Positions 32,921-45,035 are shown, numbered from the stretch's first letter. The stretch is 64,000 nt of DNA from Dugong dugon (GCA_030035585.1 CM057469.1:16300501-16364500); one strand, 5' to 3'. Notes: generated by a model from the letters alone, not told the origin. Numbers and translations are program-made.

Positions 32921-33260
32921 GGCAGTGATAGTTCAGTGGTAGAATTCTTGCCTTCAGTGTGGAAGACCCAGGTTCGATTCCTGGCCTGTGCACCTCATGG
33001 GCAGCTACCACCCATCTGTCAGTAGAGGATTGAATGTTGCTATAAGGCTAAACTGGTCTCAGGGCAGCTTCCAGACTAAGACTAGGAAAAAGGCCTGGAG
33101 ATGTTCTTCCAAAAACTGGTCAATGAAAACCCTATGGATCGCAATGATCTGATAGGCAACTGATCATGGGAATGGTGCAGGACCAGGCAGCATTTCTTTC
33201 CATTGTGCATGGGTTGCCATGAGTCAGGGCCTACTCAACAGCAGCTAACAACAGCAACAA
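32921..33260 (+). repeat. Chimeric SINE: tRNA-Gly-like head, AfroSINE body, RTE tail
   Basis: The head (32921-32993) resembles tRNA-Gly. It has a box A-like TAGTTCAGTGG (32929-32939) and a perfect box B GGTTCGATTCC (32971-32981). Acceptor and anticodon stems do not pair well, so it is not a tRNA gene. The body at 33085-33143 (AAAAGGCCTGGAGATGTTCT, TCAATGAAAACCCTATGG) is homologous to the GCGCCTC-type AfroSINE body. From about 33168 it matches the RTE 3' end over a longer stretch than ordinary AfroSINEs do (GAATGGTGCAGGACCAGGCA, CATGGGTTGCCATGAGTCAG), finishing AACAACAGCAACAA. Confidence 0.8.
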
Positions 33261-34139
33261 GAAACCATCCCCTCTGTGGACTGCTACCCTCTTCCCACCA
33301 CACATACTCTCTCGGGGCTCTTGGGGGTAGAGTAACTATTTGAAATGTCTTTCCACAACTGAGGTGACTGGCACCTCTCTCACTGGTGCAAAGAAAGAAA
33401 AAGACCCAAAAGTTACACCACCACTGGGACATTCTGCTACACCCAGACTCGTGGGTTCATGCCTCTTGGTCTCTTCCAGGAATTGCTTATTTCACTCAAG
33501 GGACCTAGGTTTTCTCCTGTACTCCTATTGAAAGTTCAAATTGACCTTCAACCTGCTTGGTCAATGGCAAAACCAAGTCTTGCCTGTGCTCTTGGTGTAC
33601 TCTCACCTTTAAGTTGAAATTCTTCTCCTTGCAGCCAGTCCAAGCCTACCTTGAGGGCATTTCTCACTCACTGAGGTCTCTGAATCAAGTCTGTCTCTGT
33701 TTGGGACATATAGCTCATCTCTTTTCTAAAAACCTTTGCAACCTCACTGTTTACCCTGGTTCTGTATATTTCAGAGGGAAGTGTGGCAAGAGATTGACAC
33801 AGTTAGGCTCAGCTCATGATTTCCAGCTTTTAGCAGCTACTTTTCTAGCCTACGAACTCCTGGCCCAAATCAGGAAGCTGCTCCTGAACTTCAGAGAATT
33901 AAAAAAAAAAAGATTTTTTTTAAGAAGTATCCAGGGACCATCTGAGAAAAAACAAAGTAAAATATATATTCAGCAACTAGGATGGCTTCACATATACGTT
34001 AAAGAGTTTAAGGACATAAGAAAGAATTTTATACTCTTTTCAATTCAGAGGGTGCTTCTTCCCAATTCATGTCACATAATCAGTTACTTCCCTTAACAAA
34101 ATCAATTTAGAATCAGAACAGTTGCCTAGGGCAGGGGCT
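33261..34139. other. Intergenic; one long open frame of unknown meaning
   Basis: No repeat family is recognised. A + strand frame of 179 codons (33557-34096) is the longest one in the window outside known repeats. It has no recognisable domain, and the sequence has a plain non-coding look (A12 run at 33901-33912). Confidence 0.35.
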
Positions 34140-34325
34140 GGTGCTGGTGGGGTGACTGTAAAGAAGAGCATGAAGGAACTTTTGTGGGGAATGAAATTTT
34201 CTATATTTTGACTGCAGCATCAGTTATGTGAATATATTCGTTTGTAAAAATGTATCAACTGTATGTTTAAACTCTGTGAAATCTACCATATATAAATTAC
34301 ATCTCAATTTAAAAAATAAAAAATA
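34140..34325 (+). repeat. Old L1 (L1M-like) 3' end
   Basis: Sense L1M-like end: GGGGTGACTGTAAAGAAGAG, TATATTTTGACTGCAGCATC, AAATTACATCTCAATTTAAA and an A-rich end. Confidence 0.55.
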
Positions 34326-34434
34326 AACCAATGATTATAATACACTTCGCTAATGTCTCTATGCTACAATGTATTGAACAGAAATTAATCTGAGAAAGAA
34401 AAATAATACTCTATTGTCAAGGCAGCCGGGTGCT

Positions 34435-34620
34435 CCGAGCATAGTCTAAGAAAAACAGAGAGAAAAGAAGTAGATATGGTTAATGGGCTGAGCTGGGATG
34501 TTTCCAGTTGTGAAGAGGAAGCCTCTTCTGTAATGTGCTTAATCACTGCTAATTGTGCTGTCAGCTGATTACAGTAATTAGTCTAACAGGGTTGGGAATT
34601 CCTTCAAGTCATTCTCTTAG
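34435..34620. promoter_or_regulatory. Possible conserved non-coding element rich in homeodomain-type sites
   Basis: Within about 60 bp there are CTTAATC, GCTAATTG, TGTCAGCTGATTACA (a TGTCA half-site, an E-box CAGCTG and TGATTA) and GTAATTAG. The density is higher than in the surrounding A/T-rich sequence. No function is shown; this is only a candidate. Confidence 0.25.
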
Positions 34621-34861
34621 CAGGTCTGGGTTGGGTTTTCCTGAGCCTGCAGTGTTCCTCAGAGTGTGGCCTGCGATAGTGCATCCCTAGTGTTCTGGAA
34701 TGATCTGTTTGTGCTGGGTTTTCACCATTTAGTGTTGAGGGTGTGTGTGACTAATCTTGGAGCCAGTGAGTCATGTGGCTTGGGCCTCTGAGCACGGCCA
34801 GGGCACTTGTGCCACTCTGCACTGGCACTGCTCTCTGCATGCCAACCCAACCTCACTTATG

Positions 34862-35360
34862 TCCAAGCTAATCACATTTTAAAAACAAATAGGATTATTT
34901 GCTACAGCATTGTTTGTGACAGCAGAAGAATAGAAACAGTCTGCATGACCACCAATAGGAGATCATCAATATGGATCACCAATATGGTTCATCCTCATAA
35001 TGGAGTATTCCAAAAAAGAATGGAGGAAGCTCTCTACATAATGAATTGGAAACAGTATCAAGCTATATAGATAATGAAAAAGCAGAACAGAGTGTATAGT
35101 ATGACTGCATAAAATATGAGTATCTCTTTGTATTTGCTTGTATATATATATAAATCTTGAAAAGACACAAGAAATTTAATAACAGTGGTTACATTTCTAT
35201 GGGATGGTGTGGGGTGTGAGGGATTAGGGCTGAGAATTGGGTGGATGAAGGATGGAGTAGGGGGAGACTTTTCACTGCAAACCTTTCTTAAATAGTTTTT
35301 TTTTTTTTAAATCGTGTGAATGTATTATCTGTTCAAAGATGTAATCAACTATTTAAAATG
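34862..35360 (+). repeat. Old L1 (L1M-like) fragment
   Basis: Sense L1-like text: GCTACAGCATTGTTTGTGAC, CTGCATGACCACCAATAGGA, AGCAGAACAGAGTGTATAGT, GGGGAGACTTTTCACTGC and a T-run near 35300. Confidence 0.6.
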
Positions 35361-36309
35361 TTCAAAAAGTTTTTAAAAATAGGAAAAATATTTAGGGGAA
35401 GGGGAGCCTAATGATCTCCCAATCCAGCATTTCTCAAACAGTGGTTTGTGAAGGTATGATAGGAAATTTGTGTATTTAAAGCTGTAATAGGATCTGTGTT
35501 AATTTCTATTTTCTTACATTGAATAAATAAAATAACTACTAGGAAATTTTTTCCTTTGACCTCAGAGCTCTCTGAGATCCCAGCGGGTGTCAGTGAGCAC
35601 AGCAGGCAATCTGTGAGAGTCCAAGGGCAGGCTTATGACTCCTTTTTCAGGCATCTTATGGGCAGACAGTGTTCCTTGCAGCGGTGGTTTTGGCTGTCAC
35701 ACAGTTTTAAGTTGCTTTTCTTCTTAGCCACATGTTGTTTCATTTATATTCAAAATGGTCCAGAAATCAAAAAGAATACTGATGTTGAAATACAACTAGG
35801 TTATGAGGAGCATGAAATTATAATTCTAAAAATGTACCTCAGGATTTCACCAGGTCTGAAAGTTGTGATGGATCAACTTCTTGTATAGAAAATTAAGCTG
35901 TTCCACTTAAAAAATCTAGTGTTAAAGAAAAAACTCCATGACAAGCATATCAATTGATTTTCAATATATTACTAATAAAGACTATACTTTGACTTGTTTC
36001 GTTATTTAGAAATAACAGATGACATTGTTAAGATACAGTAAGTGATTTTTGGTGCACAAAATGCGAGCATCCCATACATCTAGTATCTATGGGTTAGTAA
36101 CATCAACACAGTCTAAAAGCATTGGAAGCACCATAGCTCATAAGTGAGATAAAATTGCTGAAAATGTGGCCCTTTTTAAATTTAATTTTTTATTTCAAAA
36201 TCCATGAGGCATTTTCAGGTATGCATATGGTGGCAATTTAGTGAAAAGTGGGTATTAATAAAGTGTCTTGTTGAATACATAGTATATATTACAATTTTGG
36301 GCTTATCAT
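35361..36309. other. Intergenic, mostly unrecognised
   Basis: A/T-rich. The piece at 35430-35470 (CAGCATTTCTCAAACAGTGG) looks like an end of an old hAT element, but I cannot define a full copy. Confidence 0.35.
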
Positions 36310-36515
36310 TCATTTATCAAGCAAATAATAATAACTAAAATAATATAATGTGTAGTATGTGACAAGCACACTCTTAAGTACTCATATTAATTCACTTAAT
36401 CCTCAACATCCCTATGAAACAAAGGTACTAGTATTATTTCCATTCTATAGGTGAGCAAACTGAGGCACAGAAAAGTTAAATAACTAGCCACACAGTAAAT
36501 AGCAGAACAGTGATT
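36310..36515 (-). repeat. MIR SINE
   Basis: Antisense MIR: ATTAATTCACTTAATCCTCA, TATAGGTGAGCAAACTGAGG, CACACAGTAAATAGCAGAAC. Confidence 0.82.
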
Positions 36516-36533
36516 TTAACCCCAGCAGTCAGG

Positions 36534-36705
36534 GGAGCCCTGATGGTGCAGTGGTTAAGAGTTACAGCTGCAAACCAAAAGGTTGGCAGTTCTAAATCCA
36601 TCAGCTGCTCCTTGGAAACCCAGTGGGGCAGTTCTACCCTGTCCTATAGGGTCACTATGAGTTGGAATTGACTCGACAGCAATGTATTTGGTTTTTTTGG
36701 GTTAC
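36534..36705 (+). repeat. AfroSINE, short (HSP-type deletion) form
   Basis: Sense copy: GGAGCCCTGATGGTGCAGTG, CAGCTGCTCCTTGGAAACCC (deletion junction), GAGTTGGAATTGACTCGACA. Confidence 0.93.
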
Positions 36706-36723
36706 TCTGGCTCCAAGGTCCAT

Positions 36724-37340
36724 GTTATTAACCATAAATATTTATTGAGTACTTACTATTTGCCAGGTACTGTTCTAGGTGCTGGGGATATAGTGGTGAA
36801 CCAAATAAATAAAGTTTTTGCTCTCATGGAACTTACATTCCAAATGGTGAAGGCAGATGATAAACAACCAAATAAATTGATATGTCAGATGATAAACACT
36901 AGGAAGAAAAATGGAGCAAGATAAGGGTATAGAGAGTCTCCTTAAGACAAGAGAAGGTGACAGGATGGGTTCTTTGAATATATTTTGGTAGGATGATCAG
37001 GGAAGGGCTCTCTAGTAAGGTGACATTTTGTCAGAGACCTGTGTAAAGCACAGGGTGAGCTGTGTGGATAACTGACATCCTAGTGGAGATATTAATAGAC
37101 AGTTGAATACATTAGTCTGTAATTCATAGGAGAAGTCAGCATAAGAAATTGAAATTTGGGAGTTGTCAGCTTATGGGAGGTGGATGAGATTACTAAGCAA
37201 GGAAGTGTAGACAGAGAAGATGTACAATGATTGGGTTTTGAGGTCCTCCAAACTTCTGAGGACAGGAAGGTGAGAAGAACCCAGCATATAAAATTAAGAA
37301 TAAATCGCTGGTTCTTAGGAGGAGAGCCAGGAAAGTACGC
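36724..37340 (-). repeat. L2 LINE 3' region
   Basis: Clear antisense L2: AAATATTTATTGAGTACTTA, CCAGGTACTGTTCTAGGTGC, CATGGAACTTACATTCCAAA, TGATCAGGGAAGGGCTCTCT, GTCAGCTTATGGGAGG. Confidence 0.8.
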
Positions 37341-37354
37341 TGTTCCACAGGCTA

Positions 37355-37359
<5 letters not shown>

Positions 37360-37385
<26 letters not shown>
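37360..37385 (+). repeat. Poly(A) tract, 26 A
   Basis: A pure run of 26 A between the L2 block and the HAL1-like element. Its parent element is not clear. Confidence 0.9.
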
Positions 37386-37399
37386 CTTTTAAGAAAAAG

Positions 37400-39612
37400 G
37401 GAATAAAATGAAATTAGCAAAAATGGCAGAGCAAAAATTCTCTCCTTCAAAAAATCAGCAGAAAATCTGGCAAAATAGTCAGAATCAACTTTTTTAGATC
37501 TCTGAAAACTAGCCAAAGGCAGCAATGTGGGGAGCATTTTTCAAGAAAAACAACTGAATCTCAGAAAGAACAGTGAACTTTGTGGTGTTTTAACTTGAAT
37601 CTAGTCTTATCTCCACTCTCCAGCTACATGGTAGTCTTGAAAAATAACAGCCCCCACTCCTGGCGCAGCCTGGCAGCCACATGAGGGAGGAGAATGGACC
37701 TGAAGCCCTTTGGAAGCCTCAATCTCAAAGAATTGTCACTATCTTACCTATCCAGTGGTTCCCTGGAAGACTCCACTTGCAAGGGTGTCTGTGTTTGACC
37801 TGATTCAAGTTCATGCAGTACAAAAAGCCATTTTACCAGGGGGTCTTTTTGTAAAAAACAATTACAGGCAAGTGTGTTAACTTCATGGTCGCCTGAGACA
37901 GTGGATAACAGTTGAGGCAAATATTAGACTAACTAAAAAGCTTAAAAAGAAAAGCTGGGGTATGAGATGTCTATAGGGACTTCGAAAAGTTCTGACATTT
38001 CTCTGGGAATCTTGAAATCCACACAAATGTTCATGGCTGTGTGCATGTTAAGGAAAGACCTGTGAAGGCCCCAAGTTCTCATTTCTGGCTACAAGCAGGA
38101 AGTGAAGGTTAAGGTAGAGTTGTAAACTGCCTGGCTGAGTGTTTAAGGCATACCCCAATACACACAGGGAACCTCTCGGCAAAGACTGTGGGATTTATTT
38201 GTTCTAGTTATTTAGGAAATCTCTGCCTTATTAGTTGAACACTAAGAAAATTGAGTAGAGATTTCAGTGGTCACACACAACAAAGAATACAGACTTTACA
38301 GAATTAGATCAGAAAAGTCACTGAACAACAAACACAAACTACAATAAGCAGCAATAACAACAAACCTTGGGATGGGGAGAAAATCCAATTTCCAGAGATA
38401 TCACAGTATATTGTTTTAAATGTCCAACAAAAATTCCAACAGAAAATTACAAGATGTTTAAAGAAACAAGAAAGTGAAGCCCATATACAGGAAAAGAGTA
38501 ATCAATAGAAATTATCCCTAAGGAAGCAGAGTTATTGGACTTACTAGACAAAGACTTTAAATCAGTCATTTTAAATATGTTCTAAGACCTAAAGAAAACC
38601 ACAGACAAATAACTAAAGAAAAGTATAAGAATGATGTTTCACCAGATAAAGAATATCAATTAAAAGAAAAATTGTAAAGAAGAGCCAAATAGAAATTCTG
38701 GAGTTGAATAATAAAATCCCTGAAATGAAAAATTTACCAGAGGGGCTCGAGAGCAGATATCAGTAGACAGAAGAAAAAAATCAGTGAGCTTTAAGAAGAG
38801 TCAATTGAGATTATCCAATTTGAGGAATAGAAAGAAAAAATAAATGAAGAAAAATGAAAAGAACCTAAGAGATCTGTGGGATATCATCAAGTATACCATT
38901 TATGTATAATGGGAGTCCCAGAAAGAGAGGAGAAAGCAAAACGGACAGAAAGAATTTTGGAAGAAATGACAGACAACTTCCCAAATTTGATGAAAAGCAT
39001 TAATCTAGATGTTCAAATACCACAAAAAATTCCAAGTAGGATAAAATCAAAGAGATCCAAACATCATAATCAAACTGTCAAAAGACAAAGAGAAAATCCT
39101 GAAAGTAGCAAGAAAGAAGTGACATCATGGATAGCATCCATGGAGGCCAGAAAGCCTGATATGACATATTTAAAGTGTTGAAAGGGGGAAAAATGTCAAT
39201 TAAGAATTCTATATCCAGCAAAAACATCTTTCAAAAATGGAGAAATTGAGACATCCCAAATAAATAAAATCTGAAAGAATTCATTGCTAACAGACCTGCC
39301 CTACAAAAAAATACTAAAAGAGAGCCCTTCAGGCCGAAATGAAAGAACATTTGACAGTAACTTAAATCCACATGAAGAAATAAAGAACATCGGTAAAGGT
39401 AACTACATAGGTGAATATAAAAAGCATTATAAATGTATTTCTTTGTTTGTAGCTCTTATTTTTTCTATACAAGCCAAAAATTATAAATCTATATTGAAGG
39501 GCACACATACATAAATATGTAATTTGTATGAAAAAAAAAACATAACACAAAGGACAAGAGATAGCAGAGCTACAGAAGAGCAAAGTTTTTGCATACAGTT
39601 AAAATTAAATTG
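37400..39612 (+). repeat. HAL1-like element (half-L1), 5' part
   Basis: An old L1-related element with only an ORF1-type coding remnant. It starts near AAAATGGCAGAGCAAAAATT (37421) and includes an ORF1-like stretch (38876-39181, RERILEEMTDNFPNLMK-like text). It runs through ACAGACCTGCCCTACAAAAA (39289) and GAAATAAAGAACATCGGTAA (39376). It is interrupted at 39612 by the full-length L1 and resumes at 47741. The text on the two sides joins in the order I remember for HAL1. Confidence 0.72.
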
Positions 39613-41101
39613 TCAGGACGACTAGAGATGGTGGCTTAATCAGACACACCATGCCATCCCTCTACAGCAAAGACCTGAGAGACCAAGTGAAACAGATACA
39701 GATGACAATCTAGGAACCCTAAGCATAAAATGGAAAGATAAAGAATTAGATCAAACACTGACTGGAAGAAGAAACTGAATAAAAACAGTGAACAAGGAGA
39801 GATATGGAATGGAAGTACCCTGCCAGCCAGTCTGGCACAATGTGGCCATCTTGAGACAAAGCCAACAGTGATCCTGGGTGAGGAGACAGGGAGGCAACTT
39901 CATGGAATTCCCAATAGGACACAGAGAAATTGTGTAGATGTACCCAGAGTGAAGCAAAGTGAGCAGGATGTGATATAGGAAGAAAGGTGAGAGCTCCAGG
40001 GATCCTGGTGTCTACAGAGCAGGGAGGCAGCCAGGATCCAGAGACAGGACTACTTACCAGTGGAAATCCCTGACCATTAGGGTGGGTGGCACACACAGAG
40101 TAACAGATCCATAGAGTGTCAGCAGGAGGTCCCCCACGTGACCAGACTCCAGGCAGCTCCCCCCTCCTCACACTTGGTTGGGGCCAAGTCCTAAGTGCTG
40201 GCTGCAGCCAATGAGAAGTGCCCAGGCACCCAAGCCTGGTTACCAGAGGAGCATGCTCCTCTTACCCCCACCCTCCTGGTGATTAGTGGAGTGAACCCCC
40301 TTACCCCTGCCACCCCACCTGCTCAGGGACCATGGTATGAGCCTCCCCTTTGCCCCCGCACCCAGCTCTGTGTTCCACCCACCACACCACCCTTCCCACC
40401 TGGCAAGCAACAGCAAGTGCTCTGGTACGGCCAGTGGCCTGCCACATCACCCTGCTCATTGTCCACCCACCCGGTCAGCAGCAGAGAACACCCTGCATTC
40501 CCAGTCTCCTGCTACATCACCCTGCCCACTGACCCAGCCACCCAGCAAGTGACAGAGAGCACTCCTGCACCCATGGTTGCCTGCCATACCCTCCCACCCA
40601 CCACCCCACACTCCAAGCAAGCAGCGGTGAGCATGCTGGTGCCACTGGTCACCTGCCACACTCTCTGCCTGCCACCCCACCCACTTGGCGAGAGCAGAGA
40701 GCTCCTGTGTCCATGGTTGCCTGCCACGCACCCCCATCTACCACTCCACCCACCTGGCAAGTGGCAGTGAGAGTGCCTGCACCACTGCTCGCTCACCACA
40801 CCCACCCCGCCCGCCACTCAGACCAACCAGTGAACGCCACCACAGTACTCCCTTACTGCCAGACCAATGACAGGTGGTGGCCAGTGCCCACTCAGCTTGC
40901 CTCCACCTGCCTGCATGCCATGTGAACAGCAATACACACTGGCGCTGTCCACAGCTGCCCCACCCACCTGGCAACAGGTAGTGAGTGCTTTCATGCCTGC
41001 CCCACCTGCCCTGATGTATCAAAACAAAACAAAAAATCAGAAGAAAACAAACAAACACATAATCAATAAATAAATACATAAATAAATGAAATAATACTTT
41101 A
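39613..41101 (+). promoter_or_regulatory. L1 5' UTR / internal promoter region
   Basis: From the start of the element to the ORF1 start there is about 1.5 kb. The first 570 bp are A/G-rich. From about 40190 it becomes strongly C-rich and tandemly repeated. By analogy with other mammalian L1s this region carries the sense RNA polymerase II promoter. Confidence 0.7.
40390..41000 (+). repeat. Tandem array of about 71-bp monomers in the L1 5' UTR
   Basis: The unit starts CCCACCCACCTGGCAAG and goes on with GCAGTGAG, CTCCTGC, CCATGGTTGC and CTGCCAC. Clear unit starts lie at about 40390, 40463, 40533, 40604, 40675 and 40746 (spacing 73, 70, 71, 71, 71). A later copy begins at about 40965, three periods on. 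Between 40800 and 40960 the units are decayed. The array explains the long proline-rich open frame at 40195-40770, which is not a gene. Confidence 0.85.
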
Positions 41102-42167
41102 ATGCCTTGGAGACAGCAGACAATAACAAATCATTTCAAAAAACAGGATAAGATAGCTCAAACAAGTGAGCAAAACAAAGGGAAAGAAAATCTTCCAGAG
41201 GAAGAAACTATAAGAGAACTACCTGAGAAGCAATTCAAAAGACTTATATTTAGGATCCTCAAAGAGATCAAGGAAAACACAGGAAAAAAAAACTTAGAAG
41301 AATTCAGGAAAACAATACAAGAACAAAACGACAGACTCAATAGATAATTAGAAACCATACACAAACAACAGCTAGAAAGTTAGATTAACAATAAAATATC
41401 AGAAATAGATAACTCAATGGAAGGAAACAGAAATAGAACTGAATCAATAGAAGAAAGAATCAGCAAATAGGGGACAAATCCCTTGATACTAATTTGTTTG
41501 AAGAACAATCAGAAAAAAAGAATGAAGAAAGCCTAAGAGTTATGTGGGACACCATCAAGAGGAATAATTTATGTACAATAGAAATTCCAGAAGAGGAGAC
41601 AAAGAGAAAACTACAGAGAAAATTTTTGAAGATACATTGGCTGAAAACTTCCCAAATATCATGAAAGATGAGAAGGTTACCATGTAAGAAGCTCAAAGAA
41701 CCCATATAGGACAGACCCCCCCTAAAAAAAAAACACCAAGATATATCATGATCAAACTTTCCAAAACCAAAGGCAAAGGATTCTGAAAGAAACCTGTGGA
41801 AAATGAAATATCACTTACAAATGGCCACCAATAAGATTAAATGTTGATTGCTTGTCAGAAACCATGCAGACAAGAAGGCAATGGGATGACATATATAAAT
41901 TGCCAGCCAAGAATCATATATTCAGCAAAATTGTCTTTCAAAAATGATGATGAAATTAAGATATTCCCAGATAGGCAAAAACTAAGGGAATTTGTAAAAA
42001 CCAGACCAGCCTTACAAGAAATATTAATGGGAGTCCTTCAGATAGATAATCAACAACATCAGGCAACAACCTGGAATAAAGACACACAACAACATCACCC
42101 AGATATCAACCCAGATAAAGACTTTACAAAAGCTAAAAAACTGTCTACAGGGAACCTGAGACGTTAA
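41102..42167 (+). pseudogene. L1 ORF1 remnant
   Basis: ORF1p is the RNA-binding chaperone of L1. The frame starts MPWRQQTITNHFKKQD and is rich in E/K/Q (coiled-coil-like) until a stop near 41347. Further pieces in other frames follow. The C-terminal domain is recognisable near 41925-42045 (AKLSFKNDDEIKIFPDRQ, then KLREFVKTRPALQEILMG). Stops and frameshifts make it non-functional. Confidence 0.85.
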
Positions 42168-45035
42168 GCTATAATTGACAACAACTTTGAAACTAAAACT
42201 TTGAAAATAAAAGATGTAATTATAGAACTTCCATATGGGGAGGAAATCAAGGCAATTTCAAGACATAACAGACTGTTCTAATTTGAAGAGAATTAAGGTA
42301 AACTTCAGGGTAATCACAAACAAAAGTAATAAATTTACTCATCAAAATAAAGACGAATAAAACCAAAAAGACTCAGTAAACACAAAAAAAAAAACAACAA
42401 CTGATAGCAAAAGAAAATTCTTATACAAAAATAACTAATTTCAGAAAATTAAGAGGAACAATGAAAACTTTAACACCACAAAAATGTATAACAAAATGAA
42501 CGCAATGAATCCATAACTATCATTTATCACATTGAATGTAAATGGATTAAATGCACCAGTCAAGAGACAAAGAGTGGCATAATGAATAAAAAAAAAAACA
42601 TGACCCATATGTTGCCTACAAGAGACACACCTTAGACACAAAAACATAAACAAGTTAAAAATCAAAGGATGGGGAAAAAAAATCAGACAAACAGTATCCA
42701 AAAGACAGCAGGAGTAGGAATAATAATTTTGGATAAAATAGCCTTAAGGTCAAAATCCGTTATAAGAGACAAAGAAGGTCATTATATAATGATTAAAAAG
42801 TCAATCCACCAAGAAGACATAACAATAATAAATATATGTGTATGCAATGCCAGAGCTCCAAAATATATAAAACAAACTCTAACAGACTTGGAAAGAGAAA
42901 TAGAGTGGAGACTTTAACACAGCACTTTCAATGATGGACAGAACAACTAGAAAGAAACTCAATGAAAATACAGAAGATCTAAATAACACAATCAACCAAC
43001 TTGACCTCATAACATACAGAACAGACCACCCAACAGCAGCACAGTACATCTTTTCCTCCAGTGCACATGGATCATTCTCCAGAATAGACCATATTCTAGG
43101 CCACAAAGCAAGCCTCAATAAATTTAAAAATACTGACATAATACAAAGCATCTTCTCTGACCATAACTCTGTAAAACTAGAAATTTTTAACAGAAAGAGC
43201 AAGGAAAAAATGGGTGACATTACAACAGAACCAACTGAGATAAAAAGGATTATTACAAAATATTATGAAAAACTGTACTCTAACAAACTTGAAAACCTAG
43301 AAAACATGGACAAATTTTTAGAAACACACTATTTTCCTAAACTACACAAACAGAGGTAGAAAACCTACATAGACCCATAACAAAAGAAGAAATTGAAGGT
43401 ATCATTTAAAAACAGACAAACAAAAAAACTCTCAACAACAACAACAAAAACCCAAGCCCAGATGGCTTCACTGGAGAGTTCTACCAAACATTCAGAGAAG
43501 AGTTGACACCAATTCTACTCAAACTATTTCAGAATGCAGAAAATGAAGTAATACTCCTGAATTCCTTCTATGAAACCAGCGTAACCCTGATACAAAAGCC
43601 AGGCAAACATACCACCAAAAAGAAAAAAAAAAAAAAAAGAAGAAAGAAAGAAAGAAAATTTCTCACCAATATAACTCATGAATATAGATGCAAAAATTCC
43701 CAACAAAATTCTAGCCAACAGACTACAACAACATACATATGAAAAAAAAAAATCACGATCAGGTGGATTCATTACCAGAGATGCAAGGGTGGTTCAACAT
43801 TAGAAAATCACCACATAAATAAAACAAACCAAAGAATCAAATGATCATCTCAATCAATGCAGAAAAAAAGCATTTGATAAAATCCAACAGCCTTTCCTGA
43901 TAACAAATCTCAGCACAACAGAAATAGAAGGGAAATTCCTCAACATAATTAAGGGCATGTATATAAAACCAACACCCAGCATTATTCTCAATGGAGGGAG
44001 ATTGATAGCATTCCCCTTGAGAATGGGAAGGAGACAAGGATGCCCGTTATCACCACTCTTATTCAATATTGTGCTGGAAGTCCTAGCCAAAGCAATAAGG
44101 CAAGAAAGGGAGAGAAAGGGCGTCCAAATTGGTAAGGAAGTAGAAAAACTATCCCTGTTCGCAAATGACATGATCCTAAACAAAGAAAATCCCAGAGATT
44201 ACACAAGAAAGTTACTGGAACTAATAAAAGGGCTTAGCAAAGTGGCAGGGTAAAAGATCAACATACAAAATTCAGTTGGATTCCTCTACACTAACAAGAA
44301 GAATGCCAAAAAGGAAATCAAGAAAATAGCACCATTTACAATAGTCCCTAAAAGGATAAAATACCCAGGAATAAATCTAACCAGGAATGTAAAAGACTTA
44401 TACAAGGAAAACTACAAAACGCTACTGCCAGAAACCAAAAGAGACATACATAAATGAAAAAACATACCATACTCATGGATTGGAAGATTTAACATTGTGA
44501 AAAATGTCAACACTACCAAAAGCCGTCTATAGATATAATGCAATCCCGATCCAAATCCCAACAACATTCTTTAACAAAATGGAAAAACTAATCTCCAACT
44601 TTATGTGGAAAGGAAAGAGGCCCCAAATGGCTACAGCATTACTGAAGAAGAATAAAGTAGGAGGCCTCACAATTTCCAATCTCAGTACCTACTATACAGC
44701 CATGGTAGCCTGGTACGGGTACAACGGACACTTAGACCAGTGGAATAGAATTGAGAACCCAGAAGTAAAACCATTCACCTATGGAGAGCTGATCATCGAC
44801 AAAGGGTCCAAGCCCATTCAATGGGGAAGCGATAGTCTCTTTAACAAGTGGAGCTGGCAAAACTGGATATCCATTTGCCGAAAAATGAAACAGTATACAC
44901 ACCTCATACTATATATAAAAACTAACTCAAAATGGATCAAAGACCTAAATGTTAAACCTAAAACTATAAAGTTCCTGGAAGATAACACAGGGACAAAGCC
45001 AAGGGTCCTATTCTATGGCATATATACACAATCAA

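Noticed and set aside
32921-32993. A tRNA-Gly gene
   Set aside because: The box A-like and box B motifs are good, but the acceptor and anticodon stems do not pair and the sequence continues into an AfroSINE-like body and RTE tail. It is a SINE head.
40195-40770. 191-codon proline/threonine-rich open frame
   Set aside because: Produced by the C-rich 71-bp tandem monomers in the L1 5' UTR. The unit is not a multiple of three, so the frame does not even encode a repeated peptide.
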